Shown here: in pieces, positions 18,897-29,389 of the stretch | Numbering within the stretch: position 1 is the first letter of the stretch | How the letters are laid out: the number at the start of each line of letters is the position of its first letter | Assembly: GCF_024346355.1 (NCBI RefSeq) | Contig: NZ_JAGQCU010000003.1 | Coordinates: 62,001-126,000, forward strand | DNA length: 64,000 nucleotides | From: Cyanobium sp. ATX 6A2 | GTDB lineage: Bacteria; Cyanobacteriota; Cyanobacteriia; PCC-6307; Cyanobiaceae | Reading direction: 5' to 3' | The notes under the pieces: model-generated | Database searches by the model: none | Told to the model about the DNA's origin: nothing | Seen by the model: only the letters and a program-made list of their open reading frames with translations | Translations under genes and position numbers: made by a program

Positions 18897-19621
18897 CCCT
18901 GACCCTCGACGACGTGCTCCTGGCCATCGCTGGCCGGGTGCTCGTCAACCATGTGTCGATCACACTGGAACCTGGCGAGGTGGTGGGACTGCTGGGACCG
19001 AACGGGGCCGGCAAAACCACCACCTTTGGCCTGGTCACAGGTCTGCTGCGTCCTGATGGCGGCCGGGTGCTCCTGGATGGCGATGACATCTCCAGGCTGC
19101 CGATGCCCAGCCGGGCTCGCCTCGGCATCGGCTACCTCCCCCAGGAAGCCAGCGTCTTCCGCCAGCTGAGTGTGCGCGACAACCTGCGTCTCACCCTGGA
19201 GCAGAGCGGCACTCCGAGGCCTTTGCGACGCCAGCGTCTGGATACCTTGATCGCTGAGTTCCATCTCGGCGCCTTCGAACAGCGCCGCGGCTTTCAGCTC
19301 TCCGGTGGCGAGCGCCGGCGCTGTGAGGTTGCCCGGGCGCTGGCGGTGGGGGAAGCGGGTCCCCGCTTCCTGCTCCTCGATGAACCCTTTGCCGGGGTCG
19401 ACCCGATCGCGGTGGCCGATCTGCAGCAGCTGATCGGCGGTCTGCGCCGCCGCGGTATGGGCGTGCTGATCACCGACCACAACGTGCGCGAGACCCTGGC
19501 GATCACCGATCGGGCCTACATCCTCTCGGAAGGAGCGATTCTGGCCTCGGGAACATCGGAGGATGTGGGCCACGATCCACTGGTGAGAAGCCACTACCTC
19601 GGCGAGGGATTCCGGTTGTGA
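18893..19621 (+). CDS. lptB: LPS export ABC transporter ATPase LptB
   Basis: The 242-aa ATPase has Walker A GLLGPNGAGKTTTFGLV, the LptB-typical GIGYLPQEASVFRQLSVRDN region, signature LSGGERRRCEVARAL, Walker B FLLLDEPFAGVDPIAV and the H-loop LITDHNVRETL. It drives LPS extraction from the inner membrane together with LptF/LptG permeases. The ATG overlaps the lptA stop by four bases and the stop overlaps lptF by four bases, so the three genes are translationally coupled. Confidence 0.93.
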   Translation: MTLTLDDVLLAIAGRVLVNHVSITLEPGEVVGLLGPNGAGKTTTFGLVTGLLRPDGGRVLLDGDDISRLPMPSRARLGIGYLPQEASVFRQLSVRDNLRLTLEQSGTPRPLRRQRLDTLIAEFHLGAFEQRRGFQLSGGERRRCEVARALAVGEAGPRFLLLDEPFAGVDPIAVADLQQLIGGLRRRGMGVLITDHNVRETLAITDRAYILSEGAILASGTSEDVGHDPLVRSHYLGEGFRL

Positions 19622-20796
19622 CCGTGTGGCATCGGGCACTGCAGGGCCTCACCAGCCCCTGGCGACGGTTGCCGCTGATCGATCGCTGGCTTCTGGGTGA
19701 GCTGATCGGACCGCTGCTGTTCGGCATCGGTGCCTTCACGGCCGTCTCGCTCTCTGTCGGGACGGTGTTCGATCTTGTGCGCCGCATCGCTGAATCGGGC
19801 CTGTCGGTGGGCATCGCGCTGCAGGTGCTGGCCCTGGAGCTGCCCTCCTTCCTGGTGCTCTCCTTTCCGATGGCCACGCTGATGGCCTGCCTGCTCACCT
19901 ACAGCAAGCTCTCGGGCAACAGCGAGCTCACGGCCCTGCGCAGCGTGGGTGTGACCACCTGGCGCATGGTGCTACCGGCTCTGGCCCTGGCCCTGGCGAT
20001 GACGCTGCTCACGTTCGGCTTCAACGAAGCCGTGGTGCCCCACACCCTGCTGCAGGCCGAGGCCACCCGGGACCGGGCCGTGGGCCGGGCGGTGGTGGGG
20101 GAGGACCGGCAACGGGTGAGTTATTCGCAGTTCGGCACGGTGACCCAGCCTGACGGCAGCCGGGAGCGCACGCTCACCCACTTCTTTTACGCCCAGCGTC
20201 TCAACCAGGGGGTGATGGAGCAGGTAACCGTGCTCGATCTCTCCCAGCCCGGACAGCGGCTGATGCTCACCGCTGAGGAAGGCCGCTGGAACGAACCGGA
20301 GGCGATGTGGGAGTTCCTGAACGGCAAGCTCTACGTGGTGAGTGCACAGGGGGGCGAAAGCATCACCTCGGCGCGCTTTGATCGCTACCTCTACCCGCTC
20401 GGCAACCAGCCCCTGCGGGTGGCCCAGCTGCCCACCGACGCCGAGATGCTCACGATCGGTCAGGCCCGCACGGCCGAGCGCCTGCTGCGGGAATCGGGCG
20501 ATCCCCAGGCCGCCCGCAAGCTGCGCGTGCGCATCCAGGAGAAGTTCTCCTTCCCGGCGGTCTGCCTGGTGTTCGGGCTGCTGGGCAGCAGCCTGGGGGT
20601 GCGACCCAATGGTCGCCGCAGCCGCAGCCAGGGCTTCGGCATCAGTGTGTTGCTGATCTTCGGCTACTACGTGGTGGCCTTCAGCTTCAGCGCCATGGGC
20701 GTCAACGGCGCTCTGACACCCCAGCTCGCAGCCTGGCTGCCGGTGGCCATCTTCCTGGTCATCGGCGCCGGGCTGCTGCGCCAGGCCAGCCGCTAG
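19618..20796 (+). CDS. LptF/LptG (YjgP/YjgQ) family permease
   Basis: The 392-aa product has the family layout: one transmembrane segment near residue 35, two more by residue 130 (with [25 protein letters not shown] cut across the second), a periplasmic beta-jellyroll domain, and three C-terminal segments ([17 protein letters not shown], then [16 protein letters not shown] and a last one). It forms the membrane path of the Lpt exporter. Only one LptF/G homologue is seen, as is usual in cyanobacteria, where it may act as a homodimer. GTG 19618 overlaps the lptB stop. Confidence 0.9.
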   Translation: MTVWHRALQGLTSPWRRLPLIDRWLLGELIGPLLFGIGAFTAVSLSVGTVFDLVRRIAESGLSVGIALQVLALELPSFLVLSFPMATLMACLLTYSKLSGNSELTALRSVGVTTWRMVLPALALALAMTLLTFGFNEAVVPHTLLQAEATRDRAVGRAVVGEDRQRVSYSQFGTVTQPDGSRERTLTHFFYAQRLNQGVMEQVTVLDLSQPGQRLMLTAEEGRWNEPEAMWEFLNGKLYVVSAQGGESITSARFDRYLYPLGNQPLRVAQLPTDAEMLTIGQARTAERLLRESGDPQAARKLRVRIQEKFSFPAVCLVFGLLGSSLGVRPNGRRSRSQGFGISVLLIFGYYVVAFSFSAMGVNGALTPQLAAWLPVAIFLVIGAGLLRQASR

Positions 20797-20828
20797 GCGT
20801 CAGACTGGGTGTAGGTATCCCTTCCACC

Positions 20829-21764
20829 TTGCTCGATCTGTTGCGTGACCCGGTGACGGCCCTTGGCCTCACCGCCTTCTTCCTGCTGCTGTCTGTGCTG
20901 CCCCTGGCCTTCTGGTCCCTGAGCGGGGAACGCAGCAGTGCTCCCGTGCGCGTGCTGGTTGCGGCCGCCAATCTCTGCCTCACGGCCCAGCTGGTGCTGC
21001 GCTGGCTGGATTCCGGCCACTTTCCCATCAGCAACCTCTACGAATCGCTCTGCTTCCTGGCCTGGGGCTGCACCCTGGTGCAACTGCTGGTGGAACGCAG
21101 CTGGCCTTCGCCCCTGGTGCCGGCGGCCGCCACCCCGGTGGCCCTGGGCTGTGTGGCCTTCGCCAGCTTTGCCCTGCCCGATCGTCTTCAGGAAGCCTCT
21201 CCCCTGGTGCCGGCCCTGCGCTCCAGCTGGCTGATGATGCATGTGAGTGTGATCATGCTCAGCTATGCCGCCCTGCTGGTGGGATCCCTGCTCTCGGTGG
21301 CGGTGCTGTTCACCAGCCGCGGTCACGATCTTGAGCTGCGCAGCAGCTCGATCGGCAGTGGCGGTTTCCGCCAGGCCCGCCTGGCCAGTGACGGTCCCGG
21401 GGCCATGGCCGCCCCGCTGCAGCTGAGCAGCGTGTCGATGTCGGTGGCCGAGCAGCTCGATTCACTCAGCTATCGCACCATCACCGTGGGCTTCCTGCTG
21501 CTCTCGGTGGGGCTGGTGAGCGGTGCGGTGTGGGCCAATGAAGCCTGGGGCAGCTGGTGGAGCTGGGATCCAAAGGAAACGTGGGCCCTGATCTGCTGGC
21601 TGGTGTACGCCGCCTACCTGCACACCCGCCTGATCCGCGGCTGGCAGGGCCGGAGGCCGGCCCTGGTGGCCAGCGCCGGCCTGGTGGTGATTGCCGTCTG
21701 TTATATCGGCGTCAACCTGCTCGGCATCGGCCTGCATAGCTACGGCTGGTTCTTTGACAGCTGA
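20829..21764 (+). CDS. ccsA: Cytochrome c biogenesis protein CcsA
   Basis: The 311-aa polytopic membrane protein contains the system II heme-handling signature [15 protein letters not shown] near residues 240-255, conserved histidines in [12 protein letters not shown] and HTRLIRGW, and about eight membrane segments. With CcsB (not in this window) it delivers heme to apocytochromes c on the lumenal side, needed for cytochrome f and c6. It starts with TTG 20829, 32 bases after the lptF-like gene, and converges on rpe. Confidence 0.93.
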   Translation: MLDLLRDPVTALGLTAFFLLLSVLPLAFWSLSGERSSAPVRVLVAAANLCLTAQLVLRWLDSGHFPISNLYESLCFLAWGCTLVQLLVERSWPSPLVPAAATPVALGCVAFASFALPDRLQEASPLVPALRSSWLMMHVSVIMLSYAALLVGSLLSVAVLFTSRGHDLELRSSSIGSGGFRQARLASDGPGAMAAPLQLSSVSMSVAEQLDSLSYRTITVGFLLLSVGLVSGAVWANEAWGSWWSWDPKETWALICWLVYAAYLHTRLIRGWQGRRPALVASAGLVVIAVCYIGVNLLGIGLHSYGWFFDS

Positions 21765-21782
21765 ACGCAACCAGTGGGCCGA

Positions 21783-22466
21783 TCAGGCGGCCACCGGTTC
21801 GGGCCTGCGGCTGCGGCGGATCCCCTCGATCGCTTCGGCGTAGTCGCTGGCGCCGAACACGCCGGAGCCACTGACGATGGCGTTGGCACCAGCCTCGATC
21901 ACCTTCCAGGCATTGGCAGGCTTGATGCCGCCATCCACCTCGATCCAGGGATCCACGCCCTTCGCGTCGCACATCCGGCGCAGGGCGCGGATCTTGTCCA
22001 CCTGGTTGTCGATGAAGCTCTGGCCACCGAAGCCGGGGTTCACGCTCATCACCAGCACCAGATCGCAGAGCTCGAGGCAGTATTCGAGGGTGTCGATGGG
22101 GGTGCTGGGGTTCAGAACCGCGCCCGCCATCTTGCCGAGGTCGCGGATCTGGGCCAGGTTGCGGTGCAGATGCGGGCAGGCCTCCACCTGCACGGAAATG
22201 ATGTCGGCGCCGGCCTTGGCGAAGTCGGCCACGTAGTTCTCCGGCTCCACGATCATCAGGTGCACATCGAGGGGCTTGCTGGTGACGGGACGCAGCGCCT
22301 GCACGATCAGGGGGCCGATGGTGATGTTGGGCACAAAGCGCCCATCCATCACATCGACATGGATCCAGTCGGCTCCGGCCTGATCCACAGCGCGCACGTC
22401 ATCACCCAGCCGGGAGAAATCGGCCGACAGGATCGACGGGGAGACCACCAGTGACTTCGCGCTCAT
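21783..22466 (-). CDS. rpe: Ribulose-phosphate 3-epimerase
   Basis: The TIM-barrel product has the family signatures [72 protein letters not shown] and [12 protein letters not shown]. It interconverts ribulose-5-phosphate and xylulose-5-phosphate in the Calvin and pentose-phosphate cycles. ATG 22466 (MSAKSLVV, 227 aa) is chosen over the longer frame because homologues start there. It is divergent from glpX, another Calvin-cycle gene. Confidence 0.96.
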   Translation of the reverse strand: MSAKSLVVSPSILSADFSRLGDDVRAVDQAGADWIHVDVMDGRFVPNITIGPLIVQALRPVTSKPLDVHLMIVEPENYVADFAKAGADIISVQVEACPHLHRNLAQIRDLGKMAGAVLNPSTPIDTLEYCLELCDLVLVMSVNPGFGGQSFIDNQVDKIRALRRMCDAKGVDPWIEVDGGIKPANAWKVIEAGANAIVSGSGVFGASDYAEAIEGIRRSRRPEPVAA

Positions 22467-22711
22467 GGGGATGCCGGCAAGGAAAGATCCATTGTAGGAA
22501 CGGGCCAGGCTTGGCACTCGGGCAGAGGATCAGGCCTGGGGCTGCGGATCATGACTGGGGCCGCTGATACAGTGACGCGGCTTCAGGCCCGGGAGGCAGC
22601 GCAGGGGCGGAGTTCCGGGTTCAGGGCTGACGGGGACTCCCGATCAGCGATCCGAGCACCGCTTCTGAGGTCCGGCTCCCGCGTCAGCCCCTTCCTCCCT
22701 GCCGGATCACC

Positions 22712-23716
22712 GTGGATCGCACCCTCATTCAGGAAATACTCGAGGTCGTTGAACAGGCGGCCATCGCCTCGGCCCGCCTCACCGGCATGGGGCTCAAGAA
22801 CGAAGCCGATGCCGCGGCGGTGGAAGCCATGCGCGAGCGCATGGGCCAGATTCAGATGCAGGGCCGCATCGTCATCGGTGAGGGCGAGCGCGATGAGGCG
22901 CCCATGCTCTACATCGGCGAGGAGGTGGGCAGCGGCACGGGCCCCGGGGTTGATTTCGCCGTGGATCCCTGTGAGGGCACCAACCTCTGCGCCAACAGCC
23001 AGCGCGGCTCGATGGCGGTGCTGGCGGCCTCCGATCGCGGCGGCCTGTTCAATGCCCCCGACTTCTACATGAACAAGCTGGCCGCGCCTCCGGCCGCCAA
23101 GGGCAAGGTGGACATCCGCAAGTCGGCCACCGAGAACATCGAGATCCTCAGCCAGTGTCTGGGCCTCCCCACCACCGATCTGGTGATCGTGGTGATGGAC
23201 CGTGCCCGCCACAAGAGCCTGATCGCCGAGATCCGCACCACAGGCGCCCGTGTGCAGCCGATCTCCGACGGCGATGTGCAGGCGGCCATCGCCTGCGGGT
23301 TCGCCGGCACCGGCACCCACTGCCTGATGGGCATCGGCGCTGCTCCGGAGGGGGTGATCTCCGCCGCCGCCCTGCGGGCCCTGGGTGGCCACTTCCAGGG
23401 ACAGCTGGTGTACGACCCGGCCGTGGCCCAGACCCAGGAGTGGGAGGGCCTCACCCGCGAGGGCAACCTGGCCCGTCTGGCCGAGATGGGGATCAGTGAT
23501 CCCGACAAGGTGTATGAAGCCCAGGAGCTGGCCTGCGGCGAGAATGTGGTGTTCGCCGCGTCCGGCATCACCGATGGCCTCCTGTTCGACGGGGTGAAAT
23601 TCGAGACGGACTGCACCCGCACCAGCTCCCTGGTGATCAGCACCCTCGACAACACCGCCCGGTTCACGACCACGGTGCATATCAAGGAGGGAGCCCAGAG
23701 CATCGCCCTGCGCTGA
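22712..23716 (+). CDS. glpX: Class II fructose-1,6-/sedoheptulose-1,7-bisphosphatase
   Basis: This 334-aa GlpX-type enzyme carries the metal-binding segments [32 protein letters not shown] and [18 protein letters not shown], plus [20 protein letters not shown]. In cyanobacteria it is the dual FBPase/SBPase of the Calvin cycle. GTG 22712 fits the family start ([20 protein letters not shown]). The 245-base gap to the divergent rpe gene has no ORF and should contain both promoters. Confidence 0.96.
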   Translation: MDRTLIQEILEVVEQAAIASARLTGMGLKNEADAAAVEAMRERMGQIQMQGRIVIGEGERDEAPMLYIGEEVGSGTGPGVDFAVDPCEGTNLCANSQRGSMAVLAASDRGGLFNAPDFYMNKLAAPPAAKGKVDIRKSATENIEILSQCLGLPTTDLVIVVMDRARHKSLIAEIRTTGARVQPISDGDVQAAIACGFAGTGTHCLMGIGAAPEGVISAAALRALGGHFQGQLVYDPAVAQTQEWEGLTREGNLARLAEMGISDPDKVYEAQELACGENVVFAASGITDGLLFDGVKFETDCTRTSSLVISTLDNTARFTTTVHIKEGAQSIALR

Positions 23717-23756
23717 GGCCCTCCCCCCGGCTGATCAGCCCCATTCCCCCCTCTCC

Positions 23757-25067
23757 ATGCACATCGCGGTCGTCGGACTGAGCCATCGCACCGCCCCGGT
23801 GGAGATCCGGGAACGGCTCAGCATCCCGGAGCAGACGATGGAGGACTCCCTCCAGCAGCTGCGCAGCGACGATCAGGTGCTGGAGGCCTCCATCCTCAGC
23901 ACCTGCAACCGGCTCGAGATCTACACCCTGCTGCGCAACCCGGAGCAAGGAATCTCAGCGGTGGGCCAGTTCCTCAGCCAGGTGTCAGGCCTGGCGATCG
24001 AGGAGCTCAGCCCGCACCTGTTCACCTACCACCACGAGGATGCGGTGGCCCACCTGATGCGGGTGGCCGCCGGGCTCGACTCCCTGGTGCTGGGGGAGGG
24101 CCAGATCCTCTCCCAGGTGAAGCGCATGGTGCGCCTGGGTCAGGAGCATCGCTCCCTCGGCCCGATCCTCAACCGCCTGCTCAACCAGGCCGTGAGCACC
24201 GGCAAACGGGTGCGCACCGAGACCAAGCTCGGCACTGGCGCCGTGTCGATCAGCTCGGCCGCCGTGGAGCTCGCCCAGCTGAAGGTGGGCCAGGCCCGCG
24301 GGCGCGACGAGATGGTGTCGCTGGATCAGGAACAGGTGGCCGTGGTGGGCGCGGGCCGCATGGCCCGCCTCTTGCTCCAGCACCTCCAGGCCAAGGGATG
24401 CCGCGGGGTGGTGCTGCTCAACCGCACCGTCAACCGGGCAGAGTTGCTGGCGGCCGACTTCCCCGATCTGCCGGTGCAGTGCCGGCCGCTGGACGATCTC
24501 GACCACTGCCTGAGCACCTGCTCGCTGGTGTTCACCAGCACCGCGGCCGAGGAACCGATCATCTCCACTGAGCGCCTCTGCGGACTCAACCGGCGCAGCT
24601 CGCTGATGCTCATCGACATCGGCGTGCCCCGCAATATCGCCGCCGACACCGTGTCCCTGGCGGGGGTGCAGGCGTTTGACGTGGACGATCTCCAGGAGGT
24701 GGTGAGCCGCAACCAGGAGGCCCGGCGCGAGATGGCCGCAGAGGCCCAGGTGATGCTTGAGGACGAGGCGCGACTGTTTCTGGAGTGGTGGGATGGTCTG
24801 GAGGCCGTGCCGGTGGTGAACCGGCTGCGCCGTCAGCTTGAGGACATCCGCGAACAGGAACTGCAGAAGGCACTCAGCCGCATGGGCCCCGACCTTTCGG
24901 CCCGTGAACGCAAGGTGGTGGAGGCCCTCAGCAAGGGAATCGTCAACAAGATCCTGCACACCCCGGTCACCAACATCCGCGCCCCCCAGCCACGCCAGCA
25001 GCGCCACAGCGCCATGCGGGTGCTGGAGGAGCTGTTCGAGCTCCACGAGCCTCCCCAGAGCGACTGA
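23757..25067 (+). CDS. hemA: Glutamyl-tRNA reductase
   Basis: HemA makes glutamate-1-semialdehyde, the committed step of tetrapyrrole synthesis. The catalytic cysteine lies in ILSTCNRLEIY (about residue 50), followed by HLMRVAAGLDSLVLGEGQILSQVK, the NADPH fold VAVVGAGRMARLLLQHL and the C-terminal dimerisation helix. Length (436 aa) is normal for the cyanobacterial form. It follows glpX by 40 bases and may share its transcript. Confidence 0.96.
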   Translation: MHIAVVGLSHRTAPVEIRERLSIPEQTMEDSLQQLRSDDQVLEASILSTCNRLEIYTLLRNPEQGISAVGQFLSQVSGLAIEELSPHLFTYHHEDAVAHLMRVAAGLDSLVLGEGQILSQVKRMVRLGQEHRSLGPILNRLLNQAVSTGKRVRTETKLGTGAVSISSAAVELAQLKVGQARGRDEMVSLDQEQVAVVGAGRMARLLLQHLQAKGCRGVVLLNRTVNRAELLAADFPDLPVQCRPLDDLDHCLSTCSLVFTSTAAEEPIISTERLCGLNRRSSLMLIDIGVPRNIAADTVSLAGVQAFDVDDLQEVVSRNQEARREMAAEAQVMLEDEARLFLEWWDGLEAVPVVNRLRRQLEDIREQELQKALSRMGPDLSARERKVVEALSKGIVNKILHTPVTNIRAPQPRQQRHSAMRVLEELFELHEPPQSD

Positions 25068-25196
25068 CGGTGGCCTGGGGAGGCCTTCCGGCGCCCGCTC
25101 CCTGCAACAGTTCTACCGCGTCCCCTCTCTCACCCCTGGCCTAATGCCCAGCCGCTCACCTACGGTCGCCACAGTCCATCCCTGGGGACGGCGGGC

Positions 25197-26492
25197 ATGA
25201 AACGGGTACTGGCGATCATCCTGGGCGGGGGAGCGGGTACCCGCCTCTACCCGCTCACCAAGATGCGGGCAAAACCAGCCGTTCCGCTGGCGGGGAAATA
25301 TCGATTGATCGATATCCCGATCAGCAACTGCATCAATAGTGAGATCAACAAGATCTACGTGTTGACACAGTTCAACAGTGCCTCCCTCAACCGGCATCTG
25401 ACCATGACCTACAACCTCTCGGCCGGTTTTGGCCAGGGTTTCGTTGAGGTGCTGGCCGCCCAGCAAACTCCCGACAGCCCCAGCTGGTTTGAAGGCACGG
25501 CCGATGCCGTGCGCAAGTACCAGTGGCTGTTCCAGGAATGGGATGTCGACCACGTGCTGATCCTCTCCGGTGATCAGCTCTACAGGATGGACTACAGCCG
25601 CTTTGTGCGGCACCACATCGACAGCGGCGCTGACCTTTCGGTGGGGGCGCTGCCCGTGGATCCGGAGCAGGCCCAGGGCTTCGGACTGATGCGCACCGAT
25701 TCCGAGGGCCGCATTCAGGAATTCCGGGAAAAACCCAAGGGTGAGGAGCTGGAGGCGATGCGTGTCGACACCCAGAGCCTGGGCCTGTCGGCAGAGGAAG
25801 CGGCCAGGCGCCCGCACCTCGCCTCGATGGGGATCTACGTGTTCAGCCGCGACATCCTCTTCGATCTGCTCAACTCCCACCCAGCCGCCAAGGACTTCGG
25901 CAAGGAGATCATCCCGATCTCCCTCCAACGCGGGGACAATCTGCAGACGTATCTCTTCGATGACTACTGGGAGGACATCGGCACGATCGGCGCTTTCTAC
26001 GAAGCCAATCTCGCCCTCACCCAGCAGCCTAATCCGCCGTTTTCCTTCTACGACGAGAAGTTCCCCATCTACACGCGTCCCCGCTACCTGCCGCCGAGCA
26101 AGCTGCAGGACGCCCAGGTGACCGAATCGATCATCGGTGAAGGGTCCCTGCTGAAGGCCTGCAGCATTCACCGGTGTGTGCTTGGCGTGCGTTCCCGGGT
26201 CGAAGACCAGGTGGTGCTCCAGGACACCCTGGTGATGGGCGCCGATTATTTTGAATCCTCCGAGGAGCGCGATGCCCTGCGGGAGCGTGGTGCCACACCG
26301 ATCGGGATCGGACAGGGCACCACGATCAAGGGAGCGATTGTGGACAAGAATGTGCGCATCGGCGAAAATGTCACAATCACCAACAAAGATCGCATCGATG
26401 AGGCCGATCGGCCGGAGCTCAACTTCTACATCCGCAACGGCATCGTGGTGGTGGTGAAGAACGGCACCATTGCCGATGGCACCGTGATCTGA
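25197..26492 (+). CDS. glgC: Glucose-1-phosphate adenylyltransferase
   Basis: The 431-aa ADP-glucose pyrophosphorylase has the N-terminal [26 protein letters not shown] cut here as [19 protein letters not shown], then [14 protein letters not shown], the [13 protein letters not shown] loop, [16 protein letters not shown] and a C-terminal left-handed beta-helix. It supplies ADP-glucose for glycogen and is allosterically activated by 3-phosphoglycerate in cyanobacteria. The 129-base gap after hemA and the 184-base gap before gnd suggest its own transcription unit. Confidence 0.97.
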   Translation: MKRVLAIILGGGAGTRLYPLTKMRAKPAVPLAGKYRLIDIPISNCINSEINKIYVLTQFNSASLNRHLTMTYNLSAGFGQGFVEVLAAQQTPDSPSWFEGTADAVRKYQWLFQEWDVDHVLILSGDQLYRMDYSRFVRHHIDSGADLSVGALPVDPEQAQGFGLMRTDSEGRIQEFREKPKGEELEAMRVDTQSLGLSAEEAARRPHLASMGIYVFSRDILFDLLNSHPAAKDFGKEIIPISLQRGDNLQTYLFDDYWEDIGTIGAFYEANLALTQQPNPPFSFYDEKFPIYTRPRYLPPSKLQDAQVTESIIGEGSLLKACSIHRCVLGVRSRVEDQVVLQDTLVMGADYFESSEERDALRERGATPIGIGQGTTIKGAIVDKNVRIGENVTITNKDRIDEADRPELNFYIRNGIVVVVKNGTIADGTVI

Positions 26493-26676
26493 CTCCCGCC
26501 GCTGGATCATCGTTGCCCAGTTGCAGTTTTGCTGCTCGCTTCTCGCCTCTGGCCGCCGAGAGGCAGCCCGGTGCCTCAGGATCTGGAACCCATGACACAG
26601 CATCCTGATGTTGTGACGGTTCTGGACGCTGCGCCCCTTGCCTGTTCACACTGAGCGAAAGCTACCTGCAACTTTC

Positions 26677-28095
26677 ATGGGAACGGCACATTTCGGCCTC
26701 ATCGGGCTGGGTGTGATGGGCGAGAACCTGGTGCTCAACGCAGAGCGCAACGGGTTTTCAAGCGTCGTCTACAACCGCACCGTCGCCAAGACGGACGCCT
26801 TCCTCGCCGGCCGGGGCGCGGGCAAGGACATCAGCGGTGCCAGCACCCTCGAGGAGTTCGTGGCGGCCCTGGAGCGGCCCCGCCGGATCCTGATGATGGT
26901 GAAGGCGGGTCAGCCCGTGGACGACATGATCGCCACGATCTCACCGCTCCTGGAAGAGGGCGATCTGCTCATCGATGGCGGCAATTCGCTGTTCGCCGAC
27001 ACCGAACGGCGGGTGAAGGAGCTGGAGAGCCTGAGCTTCGGTTACATCGGCATGGGGGTGTCGGGCGGTGCCAAGGGCGCCCTGGAGGGGCCGAGCATGA
27101 TGCCCGGCGGCACCCGCGCTGCCTACGACGCCATCGAGCCCCTGGTGCGCAAGATGGCAGCCCAGGTGGACGACGGTCCCTGCGTGACCTACATCGGTCC
27201 TGGCGGTGCCGGTCACTTCGTCAAGACCGTGCACAACGGCATCGAGTACGGCATTGAGCAGATCCTGGCCGAGGCCTACGACCTGATGAAGCGGGTCGCC
27301 GGACTGGACGGCGACCAGATGGCGGCTGTGCTCGGCCAGTGGAACCAGAGCGAGGAACTGGCCTCCTACCTGGTGGAGATCACGGAGGTGTGTCTGCGCA
27401 CCAAGGACCCCGAGACCGGCGCGGATCTGGTGGAACTGATCGTGGATGCCGCCGGCCAGAAGGGCACCGGCCTGTGGACCGTGGTCAGCGCCCTGGAGAT
27501 GGGTGTGCCGGTGCCCACCATCTACGCGGCCCTCAATGCCCGGGTGATGAGCTCGCTGCGCGAGGAGCGCCTGGCGGCCGAGGCCGTGATCCCCGGGCCG
27601 GCACGCCACAGCTTCGATCTGGGCAGTCCCGACGACGCCATGGCGCCCCTGCGCGATGCCTGCACCGCCGCCTGCGTGGTGAGCTACGGCCAGGGGATGG
27701 CGCTGCTGCAGGAAGCCTCGCGGCTGTACGACTATCAGCTCGACTTCGCCGCCATCGGCCAGATCTGGAAGGGGGGCTGCATCATCCGGGCCCGCCTGCT
27801 GCAGCGCATTCAGAACGCCTACAACGCCAACCAGGAGCTGCCCAACCTGATGCTGGATCCCTGGTTCGCGGCCCAGATCAACCGCTGTCTGCCCGGCCTG
27901 CGACAGGTGGTGGCCGGAGCCGCCCAGGCCGGCATCCCCGTGCCCTGTCTGTCGAGCACGCTCGACTACATCGACAGCTACCGCAGCGGCCGCCTGCCCC
28001 AGAACCTGGTGCAGGCCATGCGCGACTGCTTCGGCTCCCACACCTACGAGCGGCTGGATCGGCCCGGCTCGTTCCACACTGAGTGGTTGAGCTGA
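26677..28095 (+). CDS. gnd: 6-phosphogluconate dehydrogenase (decarboxylating)
   Basis: The 472-aa enzyme has the NADP-binding LIGLGVMGENLVLNAERNG, the substrate-site segment IGMGVSGGAKGALEGPSMMPGG reported here as GVSGGAKGALEGPSMMPGG, GGAGHFVKTVHNGIEYG and IIRARLLQRI. It oxidises 6-phosphogluconate to ribulose-5-phosphate in the oxidative pentose-phosphate pathway. ATG 26677 gives the usual N-terminus, while the frame also opens at TTG 26638. The 3' end overlaps the long frame of pgl, and the pair forms an OPP operon. Confidence 0.97.
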   Translation: MGTAHFGLIGLGVMGENLVLNAERNGFSSVVYNRTVAKTDAFLAGRGAGKDISGASTLEEFVAALERPRRILMMVKAGQPVDDMIATISPLLEEGDLLIDGGNSLFADTERRVKELESLSFGYIGMGVSGGAKGALEGPSMMPGGTRAAYDAIEPLVRKMAAQVDDGPCVTYIGPGGAGHFVKTVHNGIEYGIEQILAEAYDLMKRVAGLDGDQMAAVLGQWNQSEELASYLVEITEVCLRTKDPETGADLVELIVDAAGQKGTGLWTVVSALEMGVPVPTIYAALNARVMSSLREERLAAEAVIPGPARHSFDLGSPDDAMAPLRDACTAACVVSYGQGMALLQEASRLYDYQLDFAAIGQIWKGGCIIRARLLQRIQNAYNANQELPNLMLDPWFAAQINRCLPGLRQVVAGAAQAGIPVPCLSSTLDYIDSYRSGRLPQNLVQAMRDCFGSHTYERLDRPGSFHTEWLS

Positions 28096-28103
28096 GCGCC
28101 TCG

Positions 28104-28841
28104 ATGAGCACCCTGCACCCCCCTTCCTCCCCCGCTGCCAACTACCGCCTGGAGGTGGTGGCGTCAGCCGAGGCCCTGGCGCGTCGCTGCTCGGAGACGA
28201 TCGCCTCGGCGATCGACCTGGCCCTGGCGGAACGGGACCGCTGCCAGATCGCCCTGGCCGGGGGGCGCACACCAGCTGCCACCTACCGCCTTCTGGGCCA
28301 GCAGCATCTGCCCTGGGAGCGGGTGGATGTGCTGCTTGGCGACGAGCGCTGGGTGAGTGCCGATGACGAGGCCAGCAATGCCCGCCTGCTGCGCACCACC
28401 TTGATGGCCCCAGGGCCCGGGCACGACGCACGCCTGCATCCGGTGCCCACCCAGCTGGCCAGCCCCGAGCAGGGCGCCGAGGCCTACGGCGCCACCCTGG
28501 TCCAGCTCTGCGCAGGCACTCCTCCGGTGCTGGATCTGGTGCTGCTGGGTCTGGGAGACGACGGTCACACCGCCTCACTGTTCCCCGGCACCAGCGCCAC
28601 CCGTGTGCGCGACCGGCCCGTGGCCGTGAGCGAGGGCAAGGGCATGCCGCGGATCACTCTCACCGCGCCGGTGCTCTGCGCCGCTCGCCAGGTGGTGTTT
28701 CTGGTCAGCGGCAGCGACAAGGCCCTGGCTCTCAACCGTCTGCTCGATCCAGCCGAGCCCTCCGAGCGCACCCCGGCCCGGCTGGTGCGGCCGGCAGCGC
28801 CGGTGCTGGTGTTCGCCGACAATGCAGCGGCGTCGCGCTGA
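28104..28841 (+). CDS. pgl: 6-phosphogluconolactonase
   Basis: The 245-aa SugarP isomerase-fold protein has IALAGGRTPAATYRLL, the LLGDERWVSADDEASNARLLR segment (LLGDERWV is the signature), VLLGLGDDGHTASLFPG and RITLTAPVL. It hydrolyses 6-phosphogluconolactone, the step before Gnd. I use ATG 28104 (MSTLHPP), eight bases after the gnd stop, rather than GTG 28083 inside gnd. The gene is followed five bases later by a CIA30 gene. Confidence 0.95.
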   Translation: MSTLHPPSSPAANYRLEVVASAEALARRCSETIASAIDLALAERDRCQIALAGGRTPAATYRLLGQQHLPWERVDVLLGDERWVSADDEASNARLLRTTLMAPGPGHDARLHPVPTQLASPEQGAEAYGATLVQLCAGTPPVLDLVLLGLGDDGHTASLFPGTSATRVRDRPVAVSEGKGMPRITLTAPVLCAARQVVFLVSGSDKALALNRLLDPAEPSERTPARLVRPAAPVLVFADNAAASR

Positions 28842-28846
28842 ATCCC

Positions 28847-29389
28847 GTGCTCGAGATCACCGCCGGAGCTGGGTTCAGCGGCTGGCACGCCCTCAACGAC
28901 ACAATCATGGGCGGCCGCAGCCAGGGGGAGTGCCGGGTTGGACCCGGTGGCCTGGTGTTCGAAGGCGAGGTGATCGCCGAGGGCGGCGGCTTCATCAGCT
29001 GCCGATCGCCGGTGTTCTCCCCGCCCCTCGATCTCTCCGCCCACGAGGGGCTGGAGCTCGAGCTGAGCGGTGAGGGTCGCCGCTTCAAGCTGGCGGTGGC
29101 CTGCGCCGACGGTGTGGCCGGTCTCACCGAGCTGATCCCGGGCGGGTTGCGCTGGGTGTGTGAATTCCCCACCGAGCCCGAGGGCATCACCAGGCTGCGT
29201 CTGCCCTTCGCACAGCTGAGCCCCTCCGTGCGAGCCCAACCCCTGGGCCTGCCGCTGCGCTTCCAGGCAGGGCGGGTGAACCGGCTGCAGGTGCTGCACT
29301 CGCGCTTCGGCGACGACGGCTCCGCCAACAGCGGCTTCCGCCCCGGCCCCATCCACTTCAGCCTGCACGCCATCCGTGCCTACCCCTGA
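28847..29389 (+). CDS. CIA30 (NDUFAF1-like) domain protein
   Basis: The 180-aa protein matches the CIA30 family: WHALNDTIMGGRSQGECRV at the N-terminus, GGGFISCRSPVFS, and the C-terminal FGDDGSANSGFRPGPIHFSLHAIRAY beta-sandwich region (GFRPGPIHFSLHAI is the recognisable part). In mitochondria CIA30 assists complex I assembly. Cyanobacterial homologues may serve NDH-1 or PSII but this is not established for this branch. GTG 28847 lies 5 bases after pgl, placing it in the gnd-pgl transcript. Confidence 0.85.
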   Translation: MLEITAGAGFSGWHALNDTIMGGRSQGECRVGPGGLVFEGEVIAEGGGFISCRSPVFSPPLDLSAHEGLELELSGEGRRFKLAVACADGVAGLTELIPGGLRWVCEFPTEPEGITRLRLPFAQLSPSVRAQPLGLPLRFQAGRVNRLQVLHSRFGDDGSANSGFRPGPIHFSLHAIRAYP

